A stretch of DNA of 64,000 bases from Chromatiales bacterium (ex Bugula neritina AB1) (GCA_001730015.1 MDLA01000175.1:124001-188000), one strand, 5' to 3'. Shown: positions 18,064 through 26,685, counted from the stretch's first letter. Notes: generated from the letters alone by a model not told the origin. Program-made: numbers and translations.

Positions 18064-18995
18064 TTCAAACATTGTCGAACCGGGATACGGTCAATGTTGC
18101 CAGATAAGGAAATGCAGACAATTGGATCCTGCATTCTCTGGCCTTAACTACCGCGACGTTAGCTTATTCTTCAATCACTGGCTCAGGAGCAAACCCTGTG
18201 GGCTCGTCTATATAGAATGATACGGAATCAGTAGCTTTCCTGTGAGTAAGTGGCGCGTCGCTCGGCTTCGGGTGCGCCCGAGCTGTTATCTGCAGCGTTG
18301 ACAGAGCTGCAGACGTCGGCCACTGCAGCAGAGTCCGGTCCCCGCGGCCTGGTATTGTGTTCTCCCAATGCGCTGGGACAGGTCGATATTCAGTATCGGG
18401 TACATGCCATCCACCAATCTGTGGCGCTGGAGTCTATCAATAATCTGCGGCGCGACCATCGATTCCGGGAAGCAGGCTTTATTGATTCGCATTTGCTGGA
18501 TCTGCTTCATGGTATTCCGCAATCTGTTTATCGCCGGGCTCTTTTTCCATGTGATTTTCAGATATCGATCAGCAATCACCAAAGCAATGCTCCGTTGTAT
18601 GACGACCCGAGTCTCTTGTTACAGTTGTCCTTTGCAGGAAAAAGCGTTATATCTTCGTGTTCCCTGGAATCAACAGGGTCGCTCTGAGGCATCTTACAAT
18701 CGGTATGAATGCCGGTAGTGTCAGGTATTATCGGCATTCTGATTTTGTGCTTTCTGATAACAGTCTCTATCGATTTGGTAGCTGATGCTGGAAGAGCAGC
18801 AGGTTCACGAAAAACCCCCACGCAGTCACAACCGATAGATTGATCGCAGTAATTTGATTTGCAGCGTGTCCTACTCGTCAATTGCGGTGTCATATTATTG
18901 ACGTAATGTATGCGGAAGTTTACGATTTGCTCCACAAAATTTTCATGGTGATCCAGGTGGATGTCATGAAGCCATTTAACACGGGGGCAATTTGA
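18064..18995. other. Largely non-coding stretch around a doubtful small ORF
   Basis: 932 bases with one doubtful coding region (18250-18687, entered separately). No repeat or RNA gene was recognised. A weak inverted repeat AATGCCG/CGGCATT with a 17-base loop lies at 18708-18738, followed by CTGATTTTG, and might end a transcript from the small ORF. The AT-rich last 100 bases probably hold the promoter of the secreted-protein gene at 18996. Confidence 0.4.
18250..18687 (+). CDS. Doubtful small protein or gene remnant
   Basis: A 145-codon frame begins with GTG directly after an in-frame TAA. Its codons look protein-like, with frequent CTG, GCG, CGC and GAT, and the central part from GPRGLVLCSPNALGQ to ALFPCDFQIS reads like a real fold. 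I recognise no family, see no ribosome-binding site, and the end is Ser-rich. The sudden start after a stop suggests a decayed, N-terminally lost gene. The antisense frames here are less convincing. Confidence 0.3.
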   Translation: MARRSASGAPELLSAALTELQTSATAAESGPRGLVLCSPNALGQVDIQYRVHAIHQSVALESINNLRRDHRFREAGFIDSHLLDLLHGIPQSVYRRALFPCDFQISISNHQSNAPLYDDPSLLLQLSFAGKSVISSCSLESTGSL

Positions 18996-19703
18996 ATGTT
19001 AAGTCGAAAGCTATTTAATAATCTTGGGGTGTTAACAACGCTAACCGGCGTCTTGTTGTTTTCGACGTCAGCTCAATCAGCCAAGCTGGGTGTGCGAGTG
19101 CTTGACGCGAATAGTGGCTTGCCAGTTCCAAATGCATCTGTTTGTCTTGGAACAGCGTCAAATCCCACGCTTTATGGCACCGGTGTCACGGGTTTCGGGG
19201 GGGTGGCGTTGTATGACAACGTGCCGGATAAATCTGTTTTGATAACGGTATCAAAGCAGAACTATCGGGGGATCGCTTTGCAGGCTCCGGTAAGCGGTAG
19301 CAACGTAATCAGGGATATTATTGTAACCGAAGGACTGTCCAGTAAAAAATGTCGGGCGCTGAAGTATGTGGATTTAAAGCAGGGTATCACCCGCGGCGCA
19401 CAATCTGTAGATTGGCCGCTCGAGATTACCGCACTATCGTATTTTCCGAGCGGTGATGATGGCTACTCGTTTTTGTCGTACAGTCATGGTAAACCCACGC
19501 ATTATCGTGTCAGCACAGATCCGCAGTTCACAAACGCTGAGTGGAAAGACTACAGCGATGTACTGCATTACTCTCGCCGCGAGCGTGACAAAGGTCAGGC
19601 GACATTATATTTTCAGTTACGAAAATCGGTTAATGTGGGTGGCGGCCAGATAGAGGCGCTATCGAAGGTAACCAGCCAGCTGATTGTATTTAGCGACAGT
19701 TAG
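18996..19703 (+). CDS. Secreted protein with carboxypeptidase-regulatory-like domain
   Basis: A 235-residue exported protein. Residues 1-28 are a Sec signal peptide (GVLTTLTGVLLFSTSAQSA, cleavage after the Ala near 28). Residues about 30-110 form a CarboxypepD_reg-like beta-sandwich (KLGVRVLDANSGLPVPNASVCLG then GFGGVALYDNVPDKSVLITVSKQNYRG). The remainder, residues 120-235, is mostly beta and contains YFPSGDDGYSFLSYSHGKPTHYRV, a fibronectin-type or sugar-binding-like stretch I cannot name. Two cysteines may form a disulfide in the periplasm or outside. No functional partner is adjacent. Confidence 0.75.
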   Translation: MLSRKLFNNLGVLTTLTGVLLFSTSAQSAKLGVRVLDANSGLPVPNASVCLGTASNPTLYGTGVTGFGGVALYDNVPDKSVLITVSKQNYRGIALQAPVSGSNVIRDIIVTEGLSSKKCRALKYVDLKQGITRGAQSVDWPLEITALSYFPSGDDGYSFLSYSHGKPTHYRVSTDPQFTNAEWKDYSDVLHYSRRERDKGQATLYFQLRKSVNVGGGQIEALSKVTSQLIVFSDS

Positions 19704-19802
19704 TTTGAATGTGTTTCGGCTGCTAGTACTTTTTTATGGCAGCCAGTGCTCTGTAATCTTCAAAGTCTATTGATAGAGATAGAGTTTAAAGGTTGCAGTG
19801 CA

Positions 19803-19997
19803 CTAGTGTTTTTTCAGCGTCTCGATTTCGTCTTCACTCAGTCGCCGGGTTTCTGATTCAAGCATCACCGGAATGCCGTTGTTGATTGGGTAGGCAAGGC
19901 CAGCCTGCTTACTCCACAGTTCTGCTCCGATTTGTATCAGTTTACCTTTGGTTACCGGACAAACCAATATGTCCAGTATTCGGCGATCGAGTTTCAC
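19803..19997 (-). CDS. Trm112 family protein (YcaR-like)
   Basis: Small zinc-ribbon-like protein of 64 aa related to eukaryotic Trm112, which activates methyltransferases; the bacterial role is poorly known. LDRRILDILVCPVTKGKL at the start and AGLAYPINNGIPVMLESETR in the middle are the family signature. I start it at GTG 19997 because AGGA sits seven bases upstream and the family begins at this point; the frame upstream overlaps the reductase gene. It lies 34 bases after the ferredoxin reductase and is probably co-transcribed. Confidence 0.88.
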   Translation of the reverse strand: MKLDRRILDILVCPVTKGKLIQIGAELWSKQAGLAYPINNGIPVMLESETRRLSEDEIETLKKH

Positions 19998-20031
19998 AGC
20001 TGGTTCCTGGGTAGTTGATATAGTGGGTATT

Positions 20032-21099
20032 CTAGCTGATATCGGATACACCCAGACGTTTTTGTAACTCAGTGCTTGTCGTTGTATAGAGTGTATGTAC
20101 AGGTTTGTCCGGACGCATCAGTGCGGCGATTGCGAAAGCGGCAAGTGTGGCTTCGTGAAATCCGCATAGAATCAGCTTTCGTTTACCCGGATATGTGTTG
20201 ATATCGCCAATCGCGAACACACCGGCAATGCTGCTGTTAAGATTGCCAGGGTCTACCGCGACGTGATTTGCCACTGTGTTGATTCCCCACTGATTAAGCG
20301 GACTCATTTTTGGTGAGCTGCCAAGCCGTGGCAATAGGCTGTCTACCGGCAGATCAATATGCTCTTTGCTTGAAAGCAAAATACTGACTTTTGTCAGGAC
20401 AGAGTCGTGTTGTGCGTCGGTGATTTTGCCGTGTAATTGTTGAATGCTGCCTGATTCCGCTCTTCCAGCGAGTTCAAGCAGGGTAGCTGCAGACGCGTCC
20501 AGTCGGCGCTTGCGGTGAACGAAAGTAACCTGCTTTGCGATGGAGCAGAATCTTATTGCGGTATTAATTGCCACTTCATTATCACCAACGACGACAATAC
20601 GCTTATCTTTTATTTTTCGCACTGGCGGTTCGTTGTAAAAGATCTGCTTATTTAAATACTTGTCTAAGCCATCGACACGCAATTTTACCGGAGTGAATGC
20701 TCCGGCACCGGTAGCCAGAATGATAAACCGCGTGGTAATGGTTACTCCACCATCTGTCACCACACGGTAAAGCGTATTTTCAGGTTCAATTGCGGTAACT
20801 ACATGGCCGAGCAGGAAATTCGTATCAAACGGTTTTAGTTGTTGTTGCAGGCTGGAGATTAGCGGATCTGCAAATGTGTGAGGAATCCCGGGAATATCAT
20901 AAATAGATTTGTCCGGGTAGAGCTCTGTGCATTGTCCGCCAGCTTTCTCTGCTGCCTCGATAACTGTGCAGCTGATGCCCTGCAAGCCCAGTTGAAAGGC
21001 CTGGAAAAGACCACACGGACCGGCTCCAATAACCACAACATCCTGATTCAGTTTGATTTTTTTGTTGCAGGTATCAGAAGTCATAGATACGCCGGTCAT
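20032..21099 (-). CDS. Ferredoxin/flavodoxin-NADP reductase, thioredoxin-reductase-like type
   Basis: FAD- and NADPH-binding oxidoreductase of the TrxR-like FNR class. It has the N-terminal FAD Rossmann motif VIGAGPCGLFQAFQLG, then GGQCTELYPDKSIYDIPG, a hallmark of this FNR type; no CxxC redox pair occurs where thioredoxin reductases have it. The NADP motif is VVVGDNEVAINTA, the second FAD motif GVFAIGDINTYPGKRKLILCGFHEA, and the C-terminal extension YTTTSTELQKRLGV is the re-face aromatic tail. The start is uncertain: TTG 21117, ATG 21099 and ATG 21084 are all in frame. It would supply reduced ferredoxin or flavodoxin to Fe-S or oxygenase systems. Confidence 0.88.
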   Translation of the reverse strand: MTGVSMTSDTCNKKIKLNQDVVVIGAGPCGLFQAFQLGLQGISCTVIEAAEKAGGQCTELYPDKSIYDIPGIPHTFADPLISSLQQQLKPFDTNFLLGHVVTAIEPENTLYRVVTDGGVTITTRFIILATGAGAFTPVKLRVDGLDKYLNKQIFYNEPPVRKIKDKRIVVVGDNEVAINTAIRFCSIAKQVTFVHRKRRLDASAATLLELAGRAESGSIQQLHGKITDAQHDSVLTKVSILLSSKEHIDLPVDSLLPRLGSSPKMSPLNQWGINTVANHVAVDPGNLNSSIAGVFAIGDINTYPGKRKLILCGFHEATLAAFAIAALMRPDKPVHTLYTTTSTELQKRLGVSDIS

Positions 21100-21281
21100 A
21101 GTTGTTGCTGTCGTCAAGTCAATTGTATCGTACTAAGTCCTGCGTCGAGTCAACTGCCGGTTGCGGATTATTTTTAGCGCGCAAGGGAACTGATTAGTCT
21201 TTATGCAGTCACAGCTTATAGTTGTTAGTGTAATCAGCAAGTAGCTCCTCCCCTGTTGTTTATTTGCGATGTGTGACTCTC

Positions 21282-21308
21282 AGCCCGGCCTTGAGCCGGG
21301 TTTTTTTT
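21282..21308 (+). terminator. Orphan intrinsic terminator
   Basis: The stem AGCCCGGC/GCCGGGTT has a five-base loop CTTGA and is followed by eight T, a strong rho-independent terminator for rightward transcription. No rightward gene ends here; both neighbours are on the minus strand. See the finding on a possible small RNA. Confidence 0.85.
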
Positions 21309-21339
21309 GGTCGTTCTTTGGCTTGTTCAAATGAAGTTT

Positions 21340-22320
21340 CTAACTACCCTGCGGGTGATGCATAGACGGGCCGATTCGCTCACTGCGTGGGGTTCGGCGG
21401 TACTTTTCCCGGTAACACTTGGTAAAGTGAGATTGGCTGGTAAAACCGGCTGCAATGGATATATCCAGTATCGGCAAGCTTGTTTCCAGCAGTAAGCGTC
21501 GAGCATGCTGTAAGCGCAGATCCATGTATTTTTGCTGTGGGGTGCATTGTAAATGGCGTTGAAAAAGCCGCTCAAGCTGCCTTTGTGAGACACCGATACT
21601 GGCTGATATCTCACCCGGTGACAGACGATCTTCAATGTGTGTAGCCATAACGCGAAATGCCGCTGCGAGCTTTGGAGACTTACGCGCCAGTGCGGTGTGT
21701 TGTGCGATACCCTGAACATCGGAGCTGATTCTGATCCGGTCATGGAACAGCCAGGTGCACACATCAGTAACTACCTGCTCACCGTAGTCTTCGGCAATCA
21801 AGTGTGCCATCAGGTCCAGAGCGCCAGTCCCTCCACAACAGGTGTGGCGGTTATTCTCCACAACATATACCGAGGGATCCGCTTTGATGTCTGGAAAAGC
21901 TTCTCTGAATGCGTCAATACTCTGCCAGTGAATAGTGCAGCGTCGCCCCTGCAGTAAGCCCGCATTGGCTAAAAGCCAGGTGCCAGTGCTGATTCCACCG
22001 ATCGCCGTTCCAGCTTGTGCCTGTTGTTGTAGCCATCGAACAGTGGATTCCGGTTTGTAGTTTTGGGTGCTAACCCCGCCGCAAACAAATACGCGATCAA
22101 ACTTGTCCATTAAATCCGGTTTTCGGTCTGGTGTTACAGACAGGCCGTTGCCAGCATCCAGGGGTTGCCCGTCGTCACTGAGGATCGTCCAGCGATAGAG
22201 TTGTCGACCGGTTGTGATATTAGCTGCTCGATAAGGTTCGATGGCAGAGGCAAAGGCAAGCATGGCAAATTCAGGTGTTAGCAGGAATGCCAATTCCAGT
22301 GGGGTTGCTCGATCAGTCAT
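21340..22320 (-). CDS. GlxA-type AraC family transcriptional regulator
   Basis: Two-domain regulator of 326 aa. Residues about 8-180 are a DJ-1/PfpI-like (GATase1-like) sensor domain, with VFVCGGVST, GGISTGTWLLANAGLL and ENNRHTCCGGTGALDLM. Residues about 215-315 are a double helix-turn-helix AraC domain (LSPGEISASIGVSQRQLERLFQRHL and ILDISIAAGFTSQSHFTKCYREKY). The class includes regulators of carnitine, glycine-betaine and arginine catabolism (CdhR, GbdR, pseudomonad ArgR). Linking it to the arginine operon 15 kb away would be speculation. It is transcribed alone. Confidence 0.9.
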   Translation of the reverse strand: MTDRATPLELAFLLTPEFAMLAFASAIEPYRAANITTGRQLYRWTILSDDGQPLDAGNGLSVTPDRKPDLMDKFDRVFVCGGVSTQNYKPESTVRWLQQQAQAGTAIGGISTGTWLLANAGLLQGRRCTIHWQSIDAFREAFPDIKADPSVYVVENNRHTCCGGTGALDLMAHLIAEDYGEQVVTDVCTWLFHDRIRISSDVQGIAQHTALARKSPKLAAAFRVMATHIEDRLSPGEISASIGVSQRQLERLFQRHLQCTPQQKYMDLRLQHARRLLLETSLPILDISIAAGFTSQSHFTKCYREKYRRTPRSERIGPSMHHPQGS

Positions 22321-22707
22321 CGATACGTCCGGTGGTAATTAGGGCAAATCTACGTCAAATTAGCTTCTGGATAAATCTCTATTGTCCGGTGGTGTCTGAT
22401 TTGTGCGAATAGAAGTCACCAACAGGGTCCGCAGAGGTAGAAGTCAATGGGTCGGGAAAAGGTGCGTAAGCGACTGATTCTTGAAGCTAATGGATTGATC
22501 TTGATTGTTTTTTTTTATATTGTCTATACAATATTGAAATCTGCGGCGAATTTGCGGGTTGCAAGCGATTTGTAGTTCGTGTGTTTTTAATCTCACACTG
22601 CGTTGACCTCAAAACTCTGCATTCGTCACGGTGTTCACTTGCCGGCGAAGGTCGGTTTTGTTTCAAAACAGGCTAGTTAGCCTGGAGTTATAGAGATCTG
22701 ATTCACA
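22321..22707. other. Regulatory region between GlxA-type regulator and cold-shock gene
   Basis: 387 bases without a gene. It contains the divergent regulator's upstream sequence, a likely cold-shock promoter with its palindrome at 22517-22534, and then about 165 bases that would be a long 5' leader, as is usual for cspA-type mRNAs. Short inverted repeats in the leader are AGGCTAGTTAGCCT near 22669 and GTTTTGTTTCAAAAC near 22655. Confidence 0.5.
22501..22534 (+). promoter_or_regulatory. Putative cold-shock gene promoter overlapped by a GntR/HutC-type palindrome
   Basis: TTGATT (22501-22506) and TATACAAT (22525-22532) are separated by 18 bases and could be -35 and -10. The -10 is embedded in a perfect inverted repeat ATATTGT-CTAT-ACAATAT (22517-22534), whose core TGTCTATACA fits the GT-N-TA-N-AC consensus of HutC-type GntR regulators. 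No GntR gene is in the window. Confidence 0.45.
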
Positions 22708-22917
22708 ATGTCTGAAAAACTGCAAGGGACCGTCAAGTGGTTCAACGATGAAAAAGGGTACGGTTTCATCACACGCGAAAGCGGCAGCGATCTATTTGTC
22801 CACTTTCGCTCCATCATAGGCGAAGGCAGACGCACTCTGGTTGAAGGTCAATCAGTAAGCTTTGTAGAAGTAGAAGGCCAGAAAGGCCCGCAAGCTGATG
22901 AGGTAACACCCCTCTGA
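22708..22917 (+). CDS. Cold-shock protein, CspA family
   Basis: Single cold-shock domain of 69 aa that binds single-stranded RNA/DNA as a chaperone. Residues 5-20 are LQGTVKWFNDEKGYGFI with RNP1 KGYGFI, and RNP2 is LFVHF with FRSIIGEGRRTLVEGQSVSF after it. It matches the gammaproteobacterial CspA length. Whether it is cold-inducible cannot be said, but the long leader suggests so. It is followed at once by a strong terminator. Confidence 0.95.
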   Translation: MSEKLQGTVKWFNDEKGYGFITRESGSDLFVHFRSIIGEGRRTLVEGQSVSFVEVEGQKGPQADEVTPL

Positions 22918-22936
22918 CCAGGAGCAATTTTACAGT

Positions 22937-22965
22937 AAAACGGCCGGCATTTTGCCGGCCGTTTT
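22937..22965 (+). terminator. Bidirectional intrinsic terminator after the cold-shock gene
   Basis: The perfect 12-bp stem AAAACGGCCGGC/GCCGGCCGTTTT has a five-base loop. The flanking A- and T-runs make it functional in both directions, ending the cold-shock mRNA rightward and the pilE mRNA (ending at 23008) leftward. Confidence 0.93.
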
Positions 22966-23007
22966 GTATTTGCGTGGTGCCAGGGACGAAACAATACTGC
23001 TTTCTGG

Positions 23008-23415
23008 CTACCAGCAGGCGGTTTTGTCGCCACCGCTGCCTGCGGTAGCATCGCCTAATCCATCTTCCTTGAGGATCAATGTCGCGCAATCATTGTCTTT
23101 TGCCTGGGACGTACCGGATACCGGGGTCGCTGTTAGTGTAAATGCAGTTGCAGTCATACTCGATGCGGCGATCGTATAATAACCTTCTGGTGTATTCGTA
23201 TTGATAGGACAGTCAGCGTAGGTGAAGGTCTGAGTGCGGCAGCGCTCGAGCTCTTGAGAGGCGGCCAGTAATCCGATGTGGGCATCTGTGCGCCGGGATT
23301 TAACAACGTAATTCAGATAGCTCGGGAGCGCCACTGATGCCAGTATGCCCAGTATTGCTATCGTAATGACCAGTTCAATCAGAGTAAAGCCTTTGGTCAG
23401 GGCAGAATTTTGCAT
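23008..23415 (-). CDS. pilE: Type IV pilin PilE-like protein
   Basis: Type IVa pilin-like protein of 135 aa. The leader MQNSALTKG precedes FTLIELVITIAILGILASVALPSYLNY, so prepilin peptidase cuts after G9, giving an N-terminal Phe and Glu5. The C-terminal half has two cysteine pairs (CRTQTFTYADC and a pair near the end, ending in CW), compatible with a pilin D-loop. A GAGG motif nine bases upstream supports the ATG at 23415. It is divergent from the fimT-led operon; whether it is a minor PilE or a major subunit cannot be told. Confidence 0.9.
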   Translation of the reverse strand: MQNSALTKGFTLIELVITIAILGILASVALPSYLNYVVKSRRTDAHIGLLAASQELERCRTQTFTYADCPINTNTPEGYYTIAASSMTATAFTLTATPVSGTSQAKDNDCATLILKEDGLGDATAGSGGDKTACW

Positions 23416-23615
23416 ATCTAAAACCTCTACGTATGGGTTGCCGGTCTCGGCCGAGACACCGGTCTGCTATGACGAGACTCAGGTCTGCCAGGAATGGTAA
23501 AACTTTCGGCAGATTCGCCCAATGATTAAGCCTGCCTCTTTGGGAATGTAACTGCTGCACAAACCCTTGGCGTGACAATTGCGAATCTCCTCCAGGTTTT
23601 CCATTTTCGAGCCGT

Positions 23616-24167
23616 GTGGCAATGATATTTTCTTATCCCGATAACAACCGCGGCGTGACATTAGTCGAATTGCTGATGGTTGTCGTTATAGTCGGAATTA
23701 TGGCGGGAGTTGCAGCGCCGGGCTTCGGCTCCTTCATGGCTGAGAGATCGGTGACAGCGGAGACCCGGCGCCTTATTGGGGCGCTTAAACTTGCCCGCAG
23801 TGAAGCGCGTGCGAGGGGGGGGGTCGTGACGCTCGCCCGTACGAGTGCCGGCTGGGATGGTGAGATTCGGATTTACGAAGACGTAAGCGGAGCCAACTCT
23901 CCATTTACTCCGACCGATGATGACCTAATACGCATTGAAGAGTCTGCAGGCCGGTCTGTCGATGTGGTTGATAATCAGGGATCAGTAAGCTCCGATGTCT
24001 GGATCAGCTTCAACTCGCAAGGTTGGCTGGCAGAAACACGGCCGATCGTTTTAGCGATATGTGCTGCTGCTCTTGATGAGTCTCGAGGAATGTACATCGA
24101 GGTTAATCAAGTTGGCAAAATCCGTGAGCGTCGAATCGCCGATAGCAACAAGGGATGCAAACCTTGA
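23616..24167 (+). CDS. fimT: Minor pilin of GspH/FimT family (operon A)
   Basis: First gene of a plus-strand minor-pilin operon, 183 aa. The class III leader ends NNRG, with VTLVELLMVVVIVGIMAGVAAPGF as the N-terminal helix (Glu5 present). The body has the GspH/FimT layout (RLIGALKLARSEARARGG, then GWDGEIRIYED). It would help prime type IV pilus assembly together with PilV, PilW, PilX and PilE. The frame opens at GTG 23616; ATG 23622 is two codons later. It overlaps pilV by 13 bases. Confidence 0.9.
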   Translation: MAMIFSYPDNNRGVTLVELLMVVVIVGIMAGVAAPGFGSFMAERSVTAETRRLIGALKLARSEARARGGVVTLARTSAGWDGEIRIYEDVSGANSPFTPTDDDLIRIEESAGRSVDVVDNQGSVSSDVWISFNSQGWLAETRPIVLAICAAALDESRGMYIEVNQVGKIRERRIADSNKGCKP

Positions 24168-24739
24168 ATCGAAACTTTGAAAATGGTGTCGGGCTAATTG
24201 AGGTGCTGATTGCCCTGGTTGTGTTTGCCCTCGGTGTCGTCGGTATGGCGGGATTGCAGCTTAGAACATTGAGTATGTCTCTGGATGCAACTCAGAGATC
24301 GGTCGTCATTGCGAAATCACAGGATATAGCGGACAGAATTCGTAGTAGTGGTGCAGCGCCGAGCGCGTACGCTGGAACTTACACAAGCGCGAATTGTGCG
24401 ACAGTACCCGGGGTAGTTTGCTCCGACTCCGGGCTTGGCAATGCCGGAAGCTGCTCGGCCGCGCAGATGGCGGCATTCGATGTATGGGACGTATTCTGTG
24501 GAAGCAATACGAACAACGAAGCAGAGTCCGGTCTCGAAGGAAACGTAGTGTCGTGGTCAACGGTCATTTCCTGTAATTCCGGTTGTGGTGGTCCCGGGGC
24601 GCAAATGACTATTGCAACTAGCTGGATTTCCAGAGCGAATGACACGGATGCAACTGTTTCGGAGGGTACAGTCACCAATGTAGACGGAAGTACAGCCAGT
24701 GCGGTCACTGACCAGCTGACACTGAGTTTTATTAGATGA
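24155..24739 (+). CDS. pilV: Minor pilin PilV (operon A)
   Basis: 194 aa with leader MQTLNRNFENG and the helix VGLIEVLIALVVFALGVVGMAGLQL, the PilV signature. The residues following, SMSLDATQRSVVIAKSQDIADRIR, are characteristic of PilV. The globular part contains eight cysteines, more than usual, suggesting several disulfides. Its start lies within fimT and its end overlaps pilW by four bases (ATGA), so the operon is translationally coupled. Confidence 0.9.
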   Translation: MQTLNRNFENGVGLIEVLIALVVFALGVVGMAGLQLRTLSMSLDATQRSVVIAKSQDIADRIRSSGAAPSAYAGTYTSANCATVPGVVCSDSGLGNAGSCSAAQMAAFDVWDVFCGSNTNNEAESGLEGNVVSWSTVISCNSGCGGPGAQMTIATSWISRANDTDATVSEGTVTNVDGSTASAVTDQLTLSFIR

Positions 24740-25542
24740 AAAAACGACAGAAGAAACAGCAGGGACTGAGCCTGATTGAACTGATGATAGCGATCACAAT
24801 TGGTACGTTCATCAGTCTGCTGGTCGTTCAGTACATGGTTACGTCATCCCGCTTGTTTAAAGATCAGGGGGCAGATACAAACCTTGAACAAAATGCCACA
24901 TTCGCAATTTCTTACCTGAGTCAGTTTATACGGCAGGCCGGTACGCGGGAAGACTATGGAACTGTTGTCCCGCTGTATAGTGGCGCTTGCGAGAACTTCG
25001 ATCCCTGCACCAGTGACGGAGCCGGAATGGCGTCTGTTACCGCTGCTGAAACTTCTGACAGGATCGCTGTTCAGATGCATCCTGACAATGGTCTGGATTG
25101 TACTGGCACCCCGTTGCCGGGCGGCTCTTTGCTGGCGAATGTTTTCTATATTGCCGCTAATGTTGATGAGCCCACCATTAATTCACTCTATTGCAGAGGC
25201 TATGACATCACTGAAGAAGAATGGCTGTCAGCCGGTGTGGCAGTGATAGATGGTGTAGATCAAATGCAGGTTCTCTATGGTGTAGCTGATTCCAGTGAAC
25301 GCATATTTAGTTATGTTGACGCAGCTCGAGTACCGAATGTAGATGGTAGTGCTGTGAAAGGCTGGAACCGGGTTCGCGCTATAAAGCTGGCGATATTGGT
25401 ATCCGATGGATATGACAGCAGAACAGTCGATCTGGACACACGGAATTATCAGTTATTGGATGGTCCGCGACTAAGTATCACAGATCGTGTTAGCCGCCGG
25501 ATCTATTCAACAACCATTGCACTAAACAGTAAGTTGCTATAG
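24736..25542 (+). CDS. pilW: Minor pilin PilW (operon A)
   Basis: 268 aa with leader MKKRQKKQQG and the helix LSLIELMIAITIGTFISLLVVQYM. The body shows the PilW features LEQNATFAISYLSQFIRQAG and, late, GVDQMQVLYGVADSSERIFSYVDA. It is shorter than operon B's PilW (375 aa). It starts inside the pilV stop (ATGA) and lies ten bases before pilX. Confidence 0.9.
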   Translation: MKKRQKKQQGLSLIELMIAITIGTFISLLVVQYMVTSSRLFKDQGADTNLEQNATFAISYLSQFIRQAGTREDYGTVVPLYSGACENFDPCTSDGAGMASVTAAETSDRIAVQMHPDNGLDCTGTPLPGGSLLANVFYIAANVDEPTINSLYCRGYDITEEEWLSAGVAVIDGVDQMQVLYGVADSSERIFSYVDAARVPNVDGSAVKGWNRVRAIKLAILVSDGYDSRTVDLDTRNYQLLDGPRLSITDRVSRRIYSTTIALNSKLL

Positions 25543-25552
25543 AGGGCTCACT

Positions 25553-26053
25553 ATGGTTCAGTTAAAGCAATCTGGCGCTGTATTAATTGTAACTCTGGTG
25601 GCGCTGGTCGTTCTTACGGTAATGGGAATAGCGGCCATGGGTGACCTTATTACTCAATCAAGTACAGTTCGCAACGAGCAGTTTCGCCAGCGAGCATTCT
25701 ACGCAGCGTCAAGTGAGTTAAATGCGATTATTGGTACGGTCAATAGTAACTTGCCGACAGAAGATGATTTCCTGATCGATGGGTTACTGGAAAACAGGGT
25801 TGGAATAAACGAATACTATATCGTTCTCGATACAGCAGAATTTCCTCTTCAATCGTCAACGCCGGATATCACTTTAAATAATGTATCAATAAGTGGTCGG
25901 CGAAATGATCTGCTTGGTTGTAACGGTGAGAGCATAGGTCGGGTTAAGGTTTTATCCGGAGTGATAGATGCAACCGCGCGACTTAATGATGGAAAGCCGA
26001 GCGGCGGAATTCGATCGAGGCAGCAGCAACGGTATGTTTACTGCTGGCCTTGA
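25553..26053 (+). CDS. pilX: Minor pilin PilX (operon A)
   Basis: 166 aa with leader ending QSG and the helix AVLIVTLVALVVLTVMGIAAMG lacking the Glu5 of other pilins, as expected for PilX/GspK-like proteins. RQRAFYAASSELNAII matches the conserved PilX helix. In pseudomonads pilX is followed by the large adhesin gene pilY1; here only 163 non-coding bases separate it from pilE. Confidence 0.85.
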   Translation: MVQLKQSGAVLIVTLVALVVLTVMGIAAMGDLITQSSTVRNEQFRQRAFYAASSELNAIIGTVNSNLPTEDDFLIDGLLENRVGINEYYIVLDTAEFPLQSSTPDITLNNVSISGRRNDLLGCNGESIGRVKVLSGVIDATARLNDGKPSGGIRSRQQQRYVYCWP

Positions 26054-26225
26054 TAAATTGAAAAAAAAGAATTCGGACACCGCGGCGACCGCCCTCGTTT
26101 AGCAGTGCTGGAGAAACTGGCTCAGTCTCCATCAGACACCCTTGTTCTGAAGTGGAACGTGTGTTTTTCCGCTCCAAATTTTGAATAGTAAAATATATAG
26201 GATCGTTTGATCCCGGTTGATTGGA

Positions 26226-26657
26226 ATGAAGACAATTAAAAAGCCTATGAATCAACACTTGCCCGACGCGAAGCCTCGTGGGTTTACCTTGATTGAGCTT
26301 TTAATCGTAATTGCTATTGTTGGGATCATATCGGCCTTTGCTTATCCGTCCTACATAGATTATGTGCTTCGTTCGGCGCGCTCAGAAGGAGCAGCGTCCC
26401 TGCTGGAAGTGATGGAGCGACAAGAACAGTACTACCGGAATAATCTATCTTACACGACTAATCTGGCTGATCTCGGGTATAGTCAGCCAGTTAGCAGCGA
26501 GACTCAGCGCTATGTAGTTACTGCCAGCACCTGTGAAAGTGTCGGTATACGTCGTTGCGTACTGTTGACAGCGACCGCTCAGGGCACGCAGCTGAATGAC
26601 GGAGATATTACGCTGAACAGCCGGGGTGAAAAGAACGATAAGTGGCCGGGGCAGTAA
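26226..26657 (+). CDS. pilE: Type IV pilin PilE (operon A)
   Basis: 143 aa from ATG 26226, with a long leader (19 residues) ending KPRG, then FTLIELLIVIAIVGIISAFAYPSYIDYVL, the PilE form with Phe1 and Glu5. LLEVMERQEQYYRNNLSYTTNLADLGY is diagnostic of PilE. One cysteine pair is seen (CESVGIRRC), and the end KNDKWPGQ resembles the usual CW-type PilE ending without its cysteine. It closes operon A, converging on operon B with 28 bases between the two stop codons. Confidence 0.92.
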   Translation: MKTIKKPMNQHLPDAKPRGFTLIELLIVIAIVGIISAFAYPSYIDYVLRSARSEGAASLLEVMERQEQYYRNNLSYTTNLADLGYSQPVSSETQRYVVTASTCESVGIRRCVLLTATAQGTQLNDGDITLNSRGEKNDKWPGQ

Positions 26658-26685
26658 CTATCTCTATTTAGCGAACAGCGGGCTG

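Noticed and set aside
26054..26216. Remnant of pilY1 between pilX and pilE.
   Set aside because: 163 bases, no frame with PilY1 features.
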